Counted from the stretch's first letter, positions 31,371 through 43,974 are shown. The stretch is 64,000 bases of DNA from Dendrocalamus latiflorus (GCA_017311315.1 CM029632.1:12919014-12983013), one strand, 5' to 3'. Translations and numbers: made by a program. The notes: generated from the sequence alone by a model not told the origin.

Positions 31371-32402
31371 CTAACTGAGATCTCCAAACATGTCTTGAGA
31401 ATGAAATTCTTTAAGTGTGTCCTCGGTGCACATGAGATCATCCTTCTTTGGAGAAGCATATGTGTCTTTGAGTTCTTGAAGGAACTTTGGAGAACATCCG
31501 GCTGCATCATTGTTGGATGTGAGATTGAAGTGTGCTTCAAATCTCTTTTCTTGAGCATTCTTGCCGTGAGCCATAGACTGGAGGTAGAGGTTCACAAGAT
31601 GCTTCGGGGTGCGGCATTTCTTGGTAGGATGGTTGTAGCAACCACATTTTTGACAAATTTCAGTTTTGTCAACTCGCTTACCAGAATTGCCTTTACCTTT
31701 CTTGAATCCACTTGGTTTTTGCTTCTTGTTGCGTTTGTTTTTACCTGTAAAGTTCTTTGAGTGATTGTGTGAACCACTGAACTTGTTGTTATTTTGATTA
31801 GCATGTACTTCAGGAAGTGGAGCAGCCCCAATAGGACGTCGCTGATTGTTCTTTAAAAGAAGTTCAGCATGCTTTTCTGCCTGAAGCATAATATGCATAA
31901 GATCAAAATAAGTTTGGTAATTTGCAGCACGCCATTGCTGCTGTAGGACCCTGTCAGATGGGAGTATAGTCGAGAGAGTCTTCTCTATTTTGTCCGCATC
32001 TGTTGGTTCCTTGTCACAAAAACGCAATTTGGAGCAAATTGTATGAAGGGTATGGTTATATTCTCCAACAGATTTGAAATCTTGGAGTCTAAGATGTGCC
32101 CATTCATGATTAGCCTCAGGTAATATAACAGCTTTTTGCTGCTCATATCTATTTTTGAGGGCTAACCATAGAGTGAGTGGATTCTCCTCATACAAATATT
32201 CAGCCTTCAAATCCGGATGTATGTGATTACGTATTATGTTTAAAATGGAATATGTCACAATCTCCAGCGGAATTTGATCATTCGGAGGATCAAATATTAC
32301 CCGTTGCAACCCACGTGTGGTTAGGTTGATTTTGAGGTCCATAGCCCATGTAGGATAATTGGAACCATCGAAAGCGAGAGGCTCAAAATCTTTGGTTGCC
32401 AT
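31371..32402 (-). CDS. copia gag
   Basis: 343 residues starting MATKDFEPLAFDGSNYPTWA, a typical start of copia gag, with the retrotransposon gag domain in the first ~190 residues. A CCHC zinc knuckle C250-X2-C253-X4-H258-X4-C263 lies within a Lys/Asn-rich stretch. Gag forms the virus-like particle and binds the RNA. It ends at a stop before the protease, so pol is not in the same open frame. Confidence 0.9.
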   Translation of the reverse strand: MATKDFEPLAFDGSNYPTWAMDLKINLTTRGLQRVIFDPPNDQIPLEIVTYSILNIIRNHIHPDLKAEYLYEENPLTLWLALKNRYEQQKAVILPEANHEWAHLRLQDFKSVGEYNHTLHTICSKLRFCDKEPTDADKIEKTLSTILPSDRVLQQQWRAANYQTYFDLMHIMLQAEKHAELLLKNNQRRPIGAAPLPEVHANQNNNKFSGSHNHSKNFTGKNKRNKKQKPSGFKKGKGNSGKRVDKTEICQKCGCYNHPTKKCRTPKHLVNLYLQSMAHGKNAQEKRFEAHFNLTSNNDAAGCSPKFLQELKDTYASPKKDDLMCTEDTLKEFHSQDMFGDLS

Positions 32403-32434
32403 TTAAAACCTTTTTTTCGTTCGCACTTGTGTAG

Positions 32435-32452
32435 CCGTATGTGCTGATAACG
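32435..32452 (-). other. primer binding region of the complete copia element
   Basis: On the - strand CGTTATCAGCACATACGG follows the LTR. It does not match the usual initiator Met 3' end (TGGTATCAGAGC) and probably represents a different, possibly internal tRNA primer site. The priming tRNA is not identified. Confidence 0.5.
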
Positions 32453-32624
32453 TATTGCAAGAGTATTGACAAGTGTTGAGAGAGAACTGTTATGTCTATC
32501 TTTATTCTGAACATTTACATGAGTATTTATACATGATGAAAAGATGCCATGAGAAGGAGTCTCTTTGTAAAGGCATCTGTACATTGGGCACTGTTTACTT
32601 TTGAGGAGTAACTGTTTTGTAACA
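32453..32624 (-). repeat. 5' LTR of the complete copia element
   Basis: Near-identical to 27164-27335, with differences at two positions seen (CTGAACATT versus CTGAATATT, GTCTCTTT versus GTCTTTTT). The primer binding region lies directly inside at 32440-32452. Confidence 0.9.
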
Positions 32625-32629
32625 CTTCG

Positions 32630-34040
32630 TTTTCTGTGCTGGATGGGCTAGGTTTTGGGCCGACGTGTTTCGGCGCTCGTCCACGGAGGAGACTGCTTTT
32701 GTGCGGAATCGTCGAGGCAGACATGAGTTTTTTACCAATGGACGAGAGGTCCATGACATCTCGTGGTCAGGCACGGTCTGGGCGCGCGCACCGTACGCGC
32801 ATTAGGCTATTTTTTTCCGCACCATCAACGGCTTCCAGAGTGCCAGTGCCAGCCATGAATAGAATTGCAAGTTAATTTGCAGCCGTGCCGATCTTGGGCA
32901 TGGGCGACGGGAGCAACCGCCTAAAGTCCACGAAAAGTTAGGGGCCTCAGTCCATATATTTATATATTGTTAGAAATTGGTCTATATAAATAAGGTATAT
33001 TTTCTTAATTTTAAAGCATATATGGTTTAATACTATATTACTAAGACAAGATGGGGAGACCAATTTATAAGGTGAAGTTCTCACCACTTCTTGAATATGG
33101 ATAGAGATGATATGAGGAGAGCTTTAGCTAATCACGCATGCGCACGCATATTCGCGCATTTTCGCGTGAAAATCGCGTGATTTGGCAGACCAAGTCCATC
33201 TTTATTTTTTTGCTGAAGCCTGCACCACACACACTCTTTATTTGAATGAGATTCAAACGTTTGCATTAAGGCTTTATTGGGGTTTTGATGACAGATAGTT
33301 ACCAGTGGGTAAATGACTAGTTAAATGTGTCAGTTATCAGTGGGTAATTGGCTGTTTAAATTTGTCAGTTCACAGTCTGTCTATATATATACACACTTGA
33401 AGACTTCCAAAGTGTATAGCTGAGAATCTCATTGCCTCCATTTCCTTCTTCTCCGCAATCTTGTGCTTTTGTACTGCGCCATCTGAACTTCACCAACCTT
33501 TCTTCCCGACGTGCACCTGGAAGGAGGGAGAGCGGCTATCTCCGAACCATTGCCGCAGAGAGTACCTGCATGGGGCGCCAATAAGGTTTCTGGACAGCGC
33601 ACTTGCGCGACTGCTCCTGCACTGCATCGTCTATATTCTGCACTGCATCAATCCTGCACTGCCTCTTGCTCTTCAACAAGCCCAATTGTAAGTCATTCGC
33701 TCATTCATTCGACTTTGATACTATAATTTACTTGTGTATATTCTAAAGTATGGTGAATAGCCTAGTGTTAGTTGTGAGTTTTGCCTCACTGGTTTATTGT
33801 ATTTGTCTCCTAGTGAACTTGGTATTAAAATATTGTCCACATTTTTAACATATATACCTATATATAACTTGTTCATACTCATAGTTAGAATGATCAACTA
33901 AATTATATAAGGGTACATGCTTATATCGTTAACTTCCAGATAGCCACTAGCAACAACATGAAGAAGACAACTAACAACTATACTAAGAACTTGTCTAGGC
34001 AGCCCAAGTGTCCAACTCAATTTGGAAATACCTCATTTGG
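32630..34040. other. intergenic, possible promoter-and-leader remnant at 33250-33720
   Basis: 32630-33240 has no recognisable gene. 33250-33720 has a TATA-like CTATATATATACAC at about 33381 followed by a GC-richer transcribed-looking stretch and a CAATTGTAAGTC donor-like site at 33687. It may be an LTR or a captured gene start, but no coding homology is seen. Confidence 0.35.
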
Positions 34041-34048
34041 TATGTCAC

Positions 34049-34567
34049 TAGGGATGGAAACGGACCGAATACAATCGAATAGTCTCAAATACGAATCCAT
34101 ATTTTTAAAATGAATACGTATACGAATTTGAATATTCTCAAATACAAATATGAATTTGAATATTCTTGAATATGAATATGAATTTGAATATTCTCGGATA
34201 CGAATACGAATTGAATGTCGTAACGAATACGAATTTGAATTGAATATTTACTTAATTTGGTCGAATACGAATACCCCCCTACAACTTTTGTAACAAATCT
34301 CGGTAGAATAAACTCCTAGCGGTTTTATCGGTTTTTGACCAATTACCGATGATATGCATAGGAAATGGATTGAATACGAATCGAATAGTCTCGAATACGA
34401 ATATTCTCGAATATGAATACGAATATGAATATTCTCAAATATGGATATGAATATTCTCGAATACAGATACAAACATTTTTTAATACGGATTTTGCTTACC
34501 ACATTCATGTTTTCTTGGATATGAATATCGAATAAAATGCATTATCCGTTATCGTTTCCCACCCCTA
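34049..34567. mobile_element. hAT-type element, noncoding
   Basis: The ends TAGGGATGGAAACGG and, inverted, GTTTCCCACCCCTA are flanked by TATGTCAC (34041-34048) and CATGTCAC (34568-34575), an 8-bp duplication with one change. The inside is made of many GAATACGAAT/GAATATTC variants. A related, truncated copy is at 54264. Confidence 0.82.
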
Positions 34568-34666
34568 CATGTCACACGTGACTAAACGAACGAATGCTCA
34601 CTCATAAGATCGATGTCTAGCTTGGCTCAACTAGCTTATATCTTATTTATTTGCTAATTAAATTGA

Positions 34667-37600
34667 TGTAACAACCCAGGTTTTTATAAAAATAAAAATA
34701 AATAAATAAATAAAAATTAATTAGAATAAAAATTTAAATTAAAATAAGTATTTTTGTGCCTAATTATAAATTTTGGTTTTGCCTTGAATTTCTATTTTGG
34801 AAAAAGCTGGATTTAAAAAGTATTTTAAATGGAAACCTAAAAATATTATTAAATAAAAGGATATTTTGGTTTTCTATAAAAATCCTAATTCAAATTAATT
34901 ATTTGGATTTATTTGGATTTTATTTGGTTTTCTGGATTTTCTGGAGTTTAAAAATGTATTTTTGAAATTAAAAAGTATTTTCAATATAAAATTATAGAGC
35001 CAAAATTAGTTGGAAATAATTTTATTAAGTTCAAAAAGTGTCCAGGAGGTTCTCTAAAATTGTCTGGATTTTTTGGAGGTATTTTCATATTTTTCTGAGG
35101 CTTAATTAATTTCCCAGGCTTTTCTGGAATTCAAAAATAAAATCAAAAATAATTTCCCTCCCCCTCTCCCTCCGGCCGCCACGTGGACGGCCGGGATCAG
35201 CCCACGCCACTCGCCGGATCCGCCTTCCCCTCCTCCCCACGCGACACGTGTGCAGCCCGGATCGCCCACACCCCGCGCCCCGGCCCATCCAGCCCATCCA
35301 CCTCTCCTCCTTCCCGGGCCACTCGATCCCCGCTTGGCTGCGTGGCGCAATCGCCACCATCCGCGCCCTCCCCCTCCCTCTCTCTCTGCGCGCGGGGCTC
35401 GCCTGTCGGCGCGTCTTCCCCGCGCGGTCTTCTCCCTCGCGCCGCCCCAGCCGCCCAACCCGGCTCTCCTCTCTCCCGCGCACGCCGTGCCCCACACGCT
35501 CCTCCTCTCCGCCATCTCCGCGCCCGCCTCCTCCACCTCGCACCGGATCCGCGCCCACCTCCCTCTCTTTCTCCCCGCAACCGCCGCCACCTCTCCGCCA
35601 TCTCCGGCGAGCGATTAGCGCCGACTCCGCCCTCCCCGAGCCTATTTAAGCCCCTCCCCGGCTCCGCCTCTCATCGCACCGTCTTTCCCCTACTCCTCCC
35701 TCCTCTCCCCGAGCCCCGAGTGCCCCCGCACCGCAAGCTCCCCGTGCGCGCCCCGGCGAGCCCTCCGGCGAGCAATCGCCGCTGATCCGACAGCCCTCGC
35801 GCCCAGCCAATGCCACGATCGCCTTCCACACCTCGCCGCCGTGCCCGTGAGCCCCTCCCCTGGGCCCGAATCCGCCGGAACCTCCTCCCCGCCGGAGCCC
35901 AAGCCGCGCCACCGCTCCTCCTCGTCGCCGACGCGCCTCCGGTAGCGCACGGTGAGCCCGCGCATCTCCCCCGAGTCCCCTCGACTCCCCCCTCTTCACT
36001 TTGCCGCCCTCGCCGCCGGCCGTCGCCCGCCGGAGCTCCGACAAGGCTCGCCTCCCGTGTGCTCTCCAGCCGGCTCGCCCGCGTCAGCCGTGTGACCACG
36101 TGGCGGCTGACGTGGCGCCCGGTGGCAGCCACCTCAGCGCTGTCCCTCCCCGTCAGCACCACGCAAGCACGGGTCAACCCCCGTGCCACTCAGATCCGCC
36201 CCCGATCCATGGACTTGGTCCACATGGACCAGGCCCACCTGTCAGCCCCCCGTAATTTCCAGTACAAAAATAATTTGGCCAAAAAAGGAGATTTCTAGGG
36301 CTGACGCAATGCTGAGGTCATAAATCAATTTTCTTTAGAAAAATAATTCCAGAAATTCCTCTTTTCTTTTTCTCTGATTTTAAATTTCCCGGAGCCCGTT
36401 CTTCTTCGCCCTAACTCCGATTGAGCCCATTCAAATTTCTAAATTCATCAAAACTTCCCCTCTATCCTTTTCTAGCCTTAATTCAAATATTTGAAGTCAA
36501 TTTGAATTTAGTGGGTTATTTTCGCGTGTAGACTTCGATGATTCGGGAAAATTCTTCGACGAAGATTCAAACCAAGTTGAAGAGCAAGGCAAGTCACACT
36601 CCTTGATCTTGTTGATCCCAGTTTTCAAAATAAAACTATGTTGTTTTAAATTATTCTGCATGCATAATTTTTATTCAACATATTTCAATTTAGTTTTAAG
36701 TATAGTTAATGCCTATTTGTTAATTCCTCCTGTGATATTGAATCCCATACCTTGTCACCCTAGATCAAACTCTAGGTAGTGCATTAGTGTTGGCTAGAGA
36801 AACTTTATATCAAATGCTTAGACCTGCTTAGTCATAATATATGTTTTGGGATACCTTTTCACATGAAATGACGAACCCTTTCACATAAAATGATATGCTT
36901 TTGATATGTACTCTTGACTTTGGTGAGTCAAGGAGATTTATGAAATATTTTGAAAATAAAATATAAAATCTGGTTTAGACTTAGGCAATTGGTTAGATTG
37001 GTGGGTGCAGGCATGCCCTGTTGGTTGGAGCCGCAGTGGTTGACTATCGTGCACAGGGGTACGTGGTTGAGCCTAAGTCAATTAAGGACCGGTCTGTGAG
37101 CTACTGTTGCAAAGCCCTAATCGTACTACCACATGGCTGGTATGGGACAGCCCTGGCTGAATAATTTGCGAAGTCCCAACCTGAGTCAAGTCGTAGGTTG
37201 AAAGTGAGCGTGGTTGGTGCCATGTGAAGTCTCACTTGAGCGAGCGTGGTTAAGCCATGACAAGTCTCGTCTAGGCTCAAGAGGGGGTCCCGGTCTGGTG
37301 GATTCCTTACTGGGGTGAAATCTTAGAGTTGGCTTGGCCAGGTTGAAGGCTTTGCATTGTAAATGCCTTGTCACAACTCCTTGCCGCACACCTAAGGAAG
37401 TGTGTAACTCGCGTGGCACAAAAGGATGATCGTGTCTTGTGGGTAAAGCTGTACAACGTCTGCAGAGTGTATAATCTATCCTGGATAGCCGTGCCCACGG
37501 TCATGGGCATGCTGAGTAAAAATTTTTCATGGATTAGACTCTGTGTTTCAAAAATGATTTTCGAAAACCTTATGGATGGATGGAATCCATGAGAGAAGGA

Positions 37601-38270
37601 AAACCTTGTGGGTGGATGGAACCCATGAGAGAGTTTGGAAGCTTGTGGATGGACGGAATCCATGAGTGTTTGGAAACGTGTGGATAGATGGAATTCATAC
37701 GTGATCTTCTGGAAAAGATGGTCCGGGTGGGATGCCCGTGGATAGGTTGGTGTTCGGTCGAAGCATGCACTAACGGTATTATTTTCTATTACAAGTATTG
37801 TTTCTACTTACTGTATTAAATTCAGCAATTTCAATCTATATATTGTATTTCTTAAATGCTGTTTTATACAAACTAACCCTATAAGCCTTCCATTGAAGCC
37901 TTTATCATTAGGTTGCATTCTCCGTGTGATTTGCGGAGTACAAGTTTGTACTCACCTTGCACCCCCCTACCAAGAGGAAGATGTCGTCGACTACGGTGAA
38001 GATATGAACGAGTAGGCTGCGTCTTACTGTCGTTTGCCTGTGGGCAGGCTTGGGCTTCGCTTTTATCAGTTTGCTTCCGCGGTTATTTCCTTTATTTATC
38101 TTTGCCAATGGGCGTTGATGTAAGACTTGGCCATAAGGTCATACCCTTTATTTAATATAATCAGTCATTTGTACTTGGTATTTATCTTTGTTGTACTGTG
38201 TGCACTAACTGATCCTGGACTAGTGCGATTTACACAGAGGATCCAGGTGTCATTACTCCGGGTTCCGACA
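34667..38270 (+). repeat. probable solo LTR of a long-LTR retrotransposon (3.6 kb)
   Basis: It begins TGTAACAACCCAGG and ends GGTTCCGACA. The flanks ATTGA (34662-34666) and ACTGA (38271-38275) match at four of five bases. The TGTAACA-type start and the 3' part with ATCCAGGTGTCATTACTCCG resemble very long LTRs of grass gypsy elements (Tekay-like). No primer binding site or internal region follows, so a solo LTR formed by recombination is likely. ORFs in the GC-rich block 35150-36290 overlap in all frames and are not genes. Confidence 0.6.
37560..37711. repeat. short tandem repeat within the LTR, four degenerate copies
   Basis: A unit of about 36-40 bp containing GTGGATGGATGGAATCCATGAG variants occurs four times; each copy contains a GGAATCC/GGATTCC-type palindrome. 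Located in the 3' half of the probable solo LTR. Confidence 0.8.
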
Positions 38271-39489
38271 ACTGAGAAATTGACAACCGGTGGTTTATTA
38301 AATATTTGAATTTTTCAGTTCAAGTATACAAAGAAAAATTTTGGTTCAAGATTGGTGGCCTAGAACTCTAGATTTTCAGTGCATGTGGTTATGTTTGGCG
38401 ACTAACAGAAAGTTCCATATCAGTTGAAGGATTAAAGATTTTTTTGAAGGTTGGTGCTTTAGCCTTTTAGTTTGGCTGATGACTACTTAGTTATATGTCT
38501 CGGCTAATTGAAAAATATCATAAAATAGTTTTTATGCAGTTTCATTTGGCATATTTGGAACATATGAATTTCACAAGAAACATCATAAATTTCTCGAGAT
38601 TCAAATAGAGCCTTTAAGTTATATGTCTCTTGCAACTTGCAAGAGAAGTTTAGCATGTATAACTTTACTCATACAATAGGATATTGGTTATCTAGAAGTA
38701 TTTGCACTTATTATTGGTACACATTAGATTTTGGCCATGAAAGTATCTGATCGACTTGAATAGAAGTGAGGTTTCTGAAATATCAGGAGCACCCCAAGAT
38801 CTTCACTTTTGTCTCGCATCATGACCTCCAAAATATCAGGAATGACCTGCATCAATCCGTGCTTCCTGCGTCAATATGTGCTTCCTGGAACATTGCTAAC
38901 TATTTTTGTTTCCATGCAGGCTCCCACGGCTCATGGCGAAAGGTCGAGACAAATCCATTCGTGGTTCCCATTTTCCAAGTTGAGACAAGGACGAACACCT
39001 GAGCACGATAGCGCAACAAGTTTCATCATCAATTCATAGAGGCCACCAGCTTCTCTACACAAGAAGCAAGTGAGGTTAATGAAGCCGCACAACCTCATAG
39101 GAGCATAAGAGTGAGAGAACTTCATGAGGATGATTTTGAATTTGAAAGTGAAGTGAAAGTGGAGGTGATCAAGGAACTTCAGGATGTTGAGTTCGAATCC
39201 GATTAAAATGAAGTGATTCTAACAAATGATTATGGACAAGAAGACGAAGATTGATCAATGCTTGTTACCTTGTTGAAGTTTCTTTAACAACCATTTTGCT
39301 ATCTTGTTTTTGACTTGTCACGTGTGGTTGTAAGAGACCATGTGGAGGTCATCCCATGTGTAATTGACATCAGTTTAGGGAAGTCGAGTTTGATTTGATT
39401 GGTTCGGATCATGTCGTTACGTGGTGCAATGGACTCGGTCGGACTTGGTCAAACCTGATCAAAGGGTTTAGGTTGCATATTATGTCGAC
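38271..39489. other. intergenic, degraded retrotransposon-like sequence
   Basis: Short frames such as 38766-39002 have no recognisable domain. The Glu-rich reading around 39110-39210 may be the end of a retroelement polyprotein, but this is a guess. Confidence 0.3.
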
Positions 39490-41176
39490 TTGTCAGGTTT
39501 GGGCTATTTCATTAATGCATTTATGCTTACATGTATCGAGCGGTGCTATTTGATGTGTTTCTTGTCTGTGTTGGCTGCAGGACGTCGAGGCGGAGTCGTA
39601 GCGAGACACGAGGTGACCGGACTAGACACGGGCGATGTCGAGGTTAGAACGATCGGATGTGTCGAAGACGACGGAGATTCGATGTGGTTGCGAGTCGTGG
39701 ACGACAAGGATCGCGGAAGCTTCCCGGAAGGTGCAGGAGGGGCGTTTCGGTAAAAACGCAAAGCTGCACAGGCGGGAGCGGTTCCGTTCGGGTCTGGCGG
39801 GCGTAACGGGTTGGAGACCCGTTAGCCGAAGGCTATATAAGGAGGAGGTGTCTCCTTGTGGCTGTATGCACTCCAAAGGTTTCTAGGGTTTGCTTTAGTC
39901 AAAATGAGCTTTAGAAGTTTGTTTTGGCTTTAGACTTTAGTTGTTGAGAGTGGGCGAAGAAGGCAGAGTGCTGTTCTGTCCTTCCTTCGTTGTATTCTTG
40001 AGTGTGTCCATCCCTCTCCAAGCATGTAGTGGGTGTGTTCTTGAGTTGGGAGAGGTTGGAGATGGATTGAGAGTCTTGTAATCATTCCTCTTGCATCAAT
40101 CATGTATCTCCTTTCCTCTCTATCAATATGAGATGGTTTTGTTTGAGGTTGATCGATTCCCAGGCTCTCTGTTGCTTATTTTTCTTCGATGCCTTCTATG
40201 TGAGATTCTTGACTTTTTGAGTTTCTTGTTGATTCTTGTTGGGAAGGCTCAAAATGGGTTACTCTATGATGGGATAGTGCCTCAAGGTCAATTGATCGAG
40301 TTTTCCCAAGAGCAAATCAAGTTTGATATCAGATTTGAGTATTTGGCTTCCTCTTCTAGGGTTTTGATGAAATTCTTGATTCCCTTGAGGAAATGGCCTG
40401 AGGTTCTTGCTGGGATGTCCTTAGATTATTGCTAACTTAATTGCAAAATCTCATATGCAAAGGACTTGTGAATCTTGAGTATTTTGGATTTTTGAGTTGT
40501 CCCTATTCTTCATTTTCCATTTCTAGGGTTTTAGTGCAAATTGTGATTCCCTTCTTGAGATGGCATGAAATTGGGTCTGGAGAGTCCTATGGCTATTGCT
40601 AATATATCTGCAAAGTTTCATGGCCAAAGGATCAAAGAATTGTTGGGAATTTGATTTTTGAGGATGCACTCTGTACTTCTTTCAGTTTTTGGGAGAAATC
40701 TGAAATTCATGATTATCTTTTGATTCTTCTTGCTTTTTGAGGTCTCTCTGCTATTTGGAATAGGCTAGTGCTCCCTTGTCCAGAAGGAAACAGTTGCATT
40801 TCCTTCTCTTGGGCAAAATCTGCACTTTATGTATTTTCTCTGCAATCTGTTTTTCTCTGTCGTGCTCTGCCTGCACTGCCATCAGCCTAACCGGTCAGAC
40901 CGGCCGCTTGCATGACCGGCCCTCCCATGGCGGTCTGACCGGCCCCTCCATTGGCAGCCTGTTTTGCTTGCTATTTTTGGTGAGTTTTTGGCTTGCTGGT
41001 TTTTCTATTTGCTGTGCTCTTTTCTTCTGAGTGTTTAAGTTTCCAGAGAGTAAAATTTATCCTTTTCATAGCTCTTCACAGCTATTGGAGAGGCGTTTCT
41101 TTTGTAGGTACTTGAGGGGTTTGATTTTTAAAGTCGACATTCACCCCCCCCCCTCTGTCGCCATTTCGGTCCAACA
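39490..41176 (-). repeat. repeat family A, second copy (one arm)
   Basis: The right border (+ strand) reads GACATTCACCCC, a C-run, then CTGTCGCCATTTCGGTCCAACA; inverted, this matches the ends at 20886 and 26227. A TATATAAGG box at about 39834 and a transcribed-looking stretch follow GC-rich sequence. The left limit is approximate. The ORFs inside have no recognisable domain. Confidence 0.45.
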
Positions 41177-41368
41177 GGTTGTGAACTTGTTTTATACTTT
41201 TATTTAATCTATGTGACTATGTCTTATTGTCTTGCAATGATTTCTTTTGTTCTTTCATGAACTAGCCCTTTAATCCATATAATTGTTCATAATAGAGAGC
41301 TTGTGAGATCTTTCATGCAATAGGAATTGATCATGAGCATACTACCGTTATAATTCCCAAGTGATCGT

Positions 41369-41655
41369 TGTTGGTATTAACACTGAATGGAGATGGCTAA
41401 TGGCAAGTGTTGTAGGGATGGCCCCCACCTAAGCCCAGCAGGCCTGTTAGGAGATTATAAGGCCCGAAATGAGACATGTGTAATGACGAAAGTGCCCCTG
41501 AAGGGGATGTACAGATGTAAGGGCATTACTGTAAAAACACTCTCCATGTGGATATATATATATATACGGTACATGCCATAGGGGAAACCCTAAGCTATTG
41601 CTCACCTAACTCTCCACTACCATACTCTCTCTCTATTTGGTCTGTAACCACAACA
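41369..41655 (+). repeat. possible solo LTR
   Basis: The sequence begins TGTTGGTATTAACACTG and ends CTGTAACCACAACA, with a TATA-like run at 41552-41566 and a CT-rich stretch near the end, as in many copia-type LTRs. No 5-bp duplication is evident, so the right border is tentative. Confidence 0.5.
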
Positions 41656-41784
41656 GCAAGCATATATGAAGATTCTGGTGAAGAAACACCTTTGCAAGTT
41701 TGATCTTGTAATTGTTGCTAGCTTTTGCACGAGTTAATGAGTTGTCATGCATTTATTTTTCTGGAGTAGGTTCGCTTGAATGGT

Positions 41785-42260
41785 GTTGCTTATGGATGGC
41801 AATTGTGCCCGTTTACCCATATACCCGTGGGTAAATACCCTAATGGAGCCGAGTATGAGATAGTTTCTTTACCCACATATATGGAAATGGGGGGAATACT
41901 CTACCCGTCGGGTAAATGGGCACGGGTATGGGTAAGCTCCACCCGTACCCACCCCGCCCATTTACCCACGATATAGATTGACAGGTGGCGTAGCCATAAC
42001 AATATCTCTAATTGCTATTGGTTGTTATAAGCTTTTGCATATCTCTAATTGCTATTGATTGTTATAAACTTTTTTGATAGCTATTATATTTCCTAGCAAA
42101 AGTTGTTGCTTATATGTACCTGTCATTAGTTCAACCCTCAGATGATGACTCTCAGTTCGTGGGTAAACGGGCATGCCCACGGGCGACGGGTATGGGCGAA
42201 GTTCTTCACCCGTCGTCCTTCGCGGGTATGCCCGTGGGCGTAAATTGGCGTCGTGGGTTA
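41785..42260. mobile_element. transposon remnant with inverted GGGTAAACGGGC motifs
   Basis: GTGCCCGTTTACCC near 41804 and GGGTAAACGGGCATGCCC near 42160 are inverted counterparts, with further ACCCGT/ACGGGT repeats between. This resembles hAT-like elements of grasses. Target duplication not found. Confidence 0.4.
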
Positions 42261-42999
42261 ATGCACCTCACAAATGAATTCTTACATTCACATGTTGAAG
42301 CATAACATTTATGAAAATGACAATTTGGCAGGTGGTATAGCATAGAGTATTGTGGTTACCTCTTTTGTTAGCAATATTGACTTTGGCATCATATTATAAG
42401 TGCATCAACACACAACATACTTGCTTTCTTACTACAACTAATGCTTTTGAAATGCTTTCCAGTAAGCGTGAAATGGCAGAAGGAGGTCTCTCCAAGCATA
42501 GAGATTGACACCAACCAGTCGCCCATTGTTTTTAAGAGCCAGTTGTATACACTGAATAATGTACCACCTGAAAGGCAAAAAAATTACGGTGAAGGGTGGT
42601 GGGTGGAATATTGAAGGTAGAATATTTTGGTGGTATGCTTATAAACTCGATTGATTTCTGTTGTGTATGTATATATTCATGTAGATTGGTCTAGTTTGGG
42701 AGTAAAAGATGTGAGATGTTCAACTTATCTTCCATGCATATTTTCATTCTACCAAACCATATCTACATTGAAGAATTTACAGCAGGGTGGTTTATATAAA
42801 GCATTTACATCAAGAATTTACATTAATTGATAAAGCGTCCATCATCATCTATTAAATTTATAACATTACAAGTTATTCCAGGTACCAATATTCTTCCTCC
42901 AAAACATCACATATGTCTTGACGTAGCCCATAGCACACAATAGCAAAGTCGTCCGCCCAAGCCCCGCCTAGGCGCTAAGCACTAGCTTGCTGCCCACCT
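42261..42999. other. intergenic, nothing recognised
   Basis: AT-rich sequence with no ORF of note and no repeat structure I could support. Confidence 0.4.
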
Positions 43000-43930
43000 A
43001 CTTGAATATTGTCTAACCCTAATTGATAATATCAACTTAGCACAAATAGGAAAAACTCGTTAACCCCACACAATATGGATTTTACTCACTACACTTATGC
43101 ATGCTTTTTAAAGCACATAAGCTCGAATCCAGTAAATCCTTAGCATTTGATCTACTTGATCATCTCAGTCTTCCTTAACCTGAGCCGTCTTCCCAGGCGC
43201 TATGATTTTGGTCAAAAGTAGTTTTCGGTATTTTGGTCAACTTACCAAAATACCATTTCTTGACCTAGTCTTCACCTTTCCTTACAAGCAATTGCTATAC
43301 TTGCCACGTGTAGATGCACCACTAGCTTATCATGCACTAGCAAGCCTCTCTCATTTTGGTTCTACCGGACCATACCTCACTTGGACCGACCAAGCCACAT
43401 GATGCAACCTGTCATTAAAATTTTTCTTCAACATTTTTTGCCTTTTATATGCCATGCTGGAGCTCAGCCATCTCACCCGGCATCCTTGATCATTTTGGGC
43501 CTTGGCTCCCCCATGAGCGTCACCCTAATGCTTGTCGTTGACTATGGTTGACTCCAAGCGTCCCTACATATCCAAAGACTAATAAATCATTTTTGGATAC
43601 AAGTTTTTTATAAGTTAATCCACGTTAGCGGAAACATACATCATGTCACACATATACACCGACCTAGGTCAAACAAAATCATTCTATGACTCAAAATTTC
43701 CAAAACCATCTAATTCGGCTGAAGCAACATAAGCTGGCTGGTCAAACCGCCGCCTTTACAAGCTATTTAGAAAAATCTACAAATTTGCAAATTTCAAATT
43801 TCTACTCCAAAATAACAATGATTCATCACAACAAAATTCTCATCCATCTCACATACTACTTTAGATGCCCTTGCTTGGAGGCCATTTAATTTGCTTGTCA
43901 TGCGACCTAGATTCTGATTTCTACCATGTC
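43000..43930 (+). repeat. repeat family A, third copy (inner part of an arm)
   Basis: Several blocks match the inverted complement of 24240-25200, most clearly TATTTTGGTCAACTTACC with ACCAAAATACC, GTAGATGCACCACTAGCTT and TTTCTTGACC. The terminal GGTGAATA end is not seen next to it. Confidence 0.6.
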
Positions 43931-43974
43931 ATGTGTTAGTTGTATGTGTTGTTCAATTCATTTGAAGGTCTCTT

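Larger units (their letters stand above)
27164..32624 (-). mobile_element. complete copia retrotransposon with short LTRs, coding region broken
   Basis: Two direct 172-bp LTRs (27164-27335 and 32453-32624) enclose gag, protease, integrase, RT and RNase H in copia order on the - strand. A 5-bp duplication CTTCG (27159-27163 and 32625-32629) flanks it. A polypurine tract AAGGGGGAG abuts the 3' LTR (27336-27344), and CGTTATCAGCACATACGG follows the 5' LTR as primer binding region. The LTRs differ at only two positions seen, yet the polyprotein is in at least six pieces. Confidence 0.93.

Noticed and set aside
35102..36298. Long overlapping ORFs on both strands
   Set aside because: GC-rich block within the probable solo LTR; no domain, no codon pattern, and frames mirror each other.
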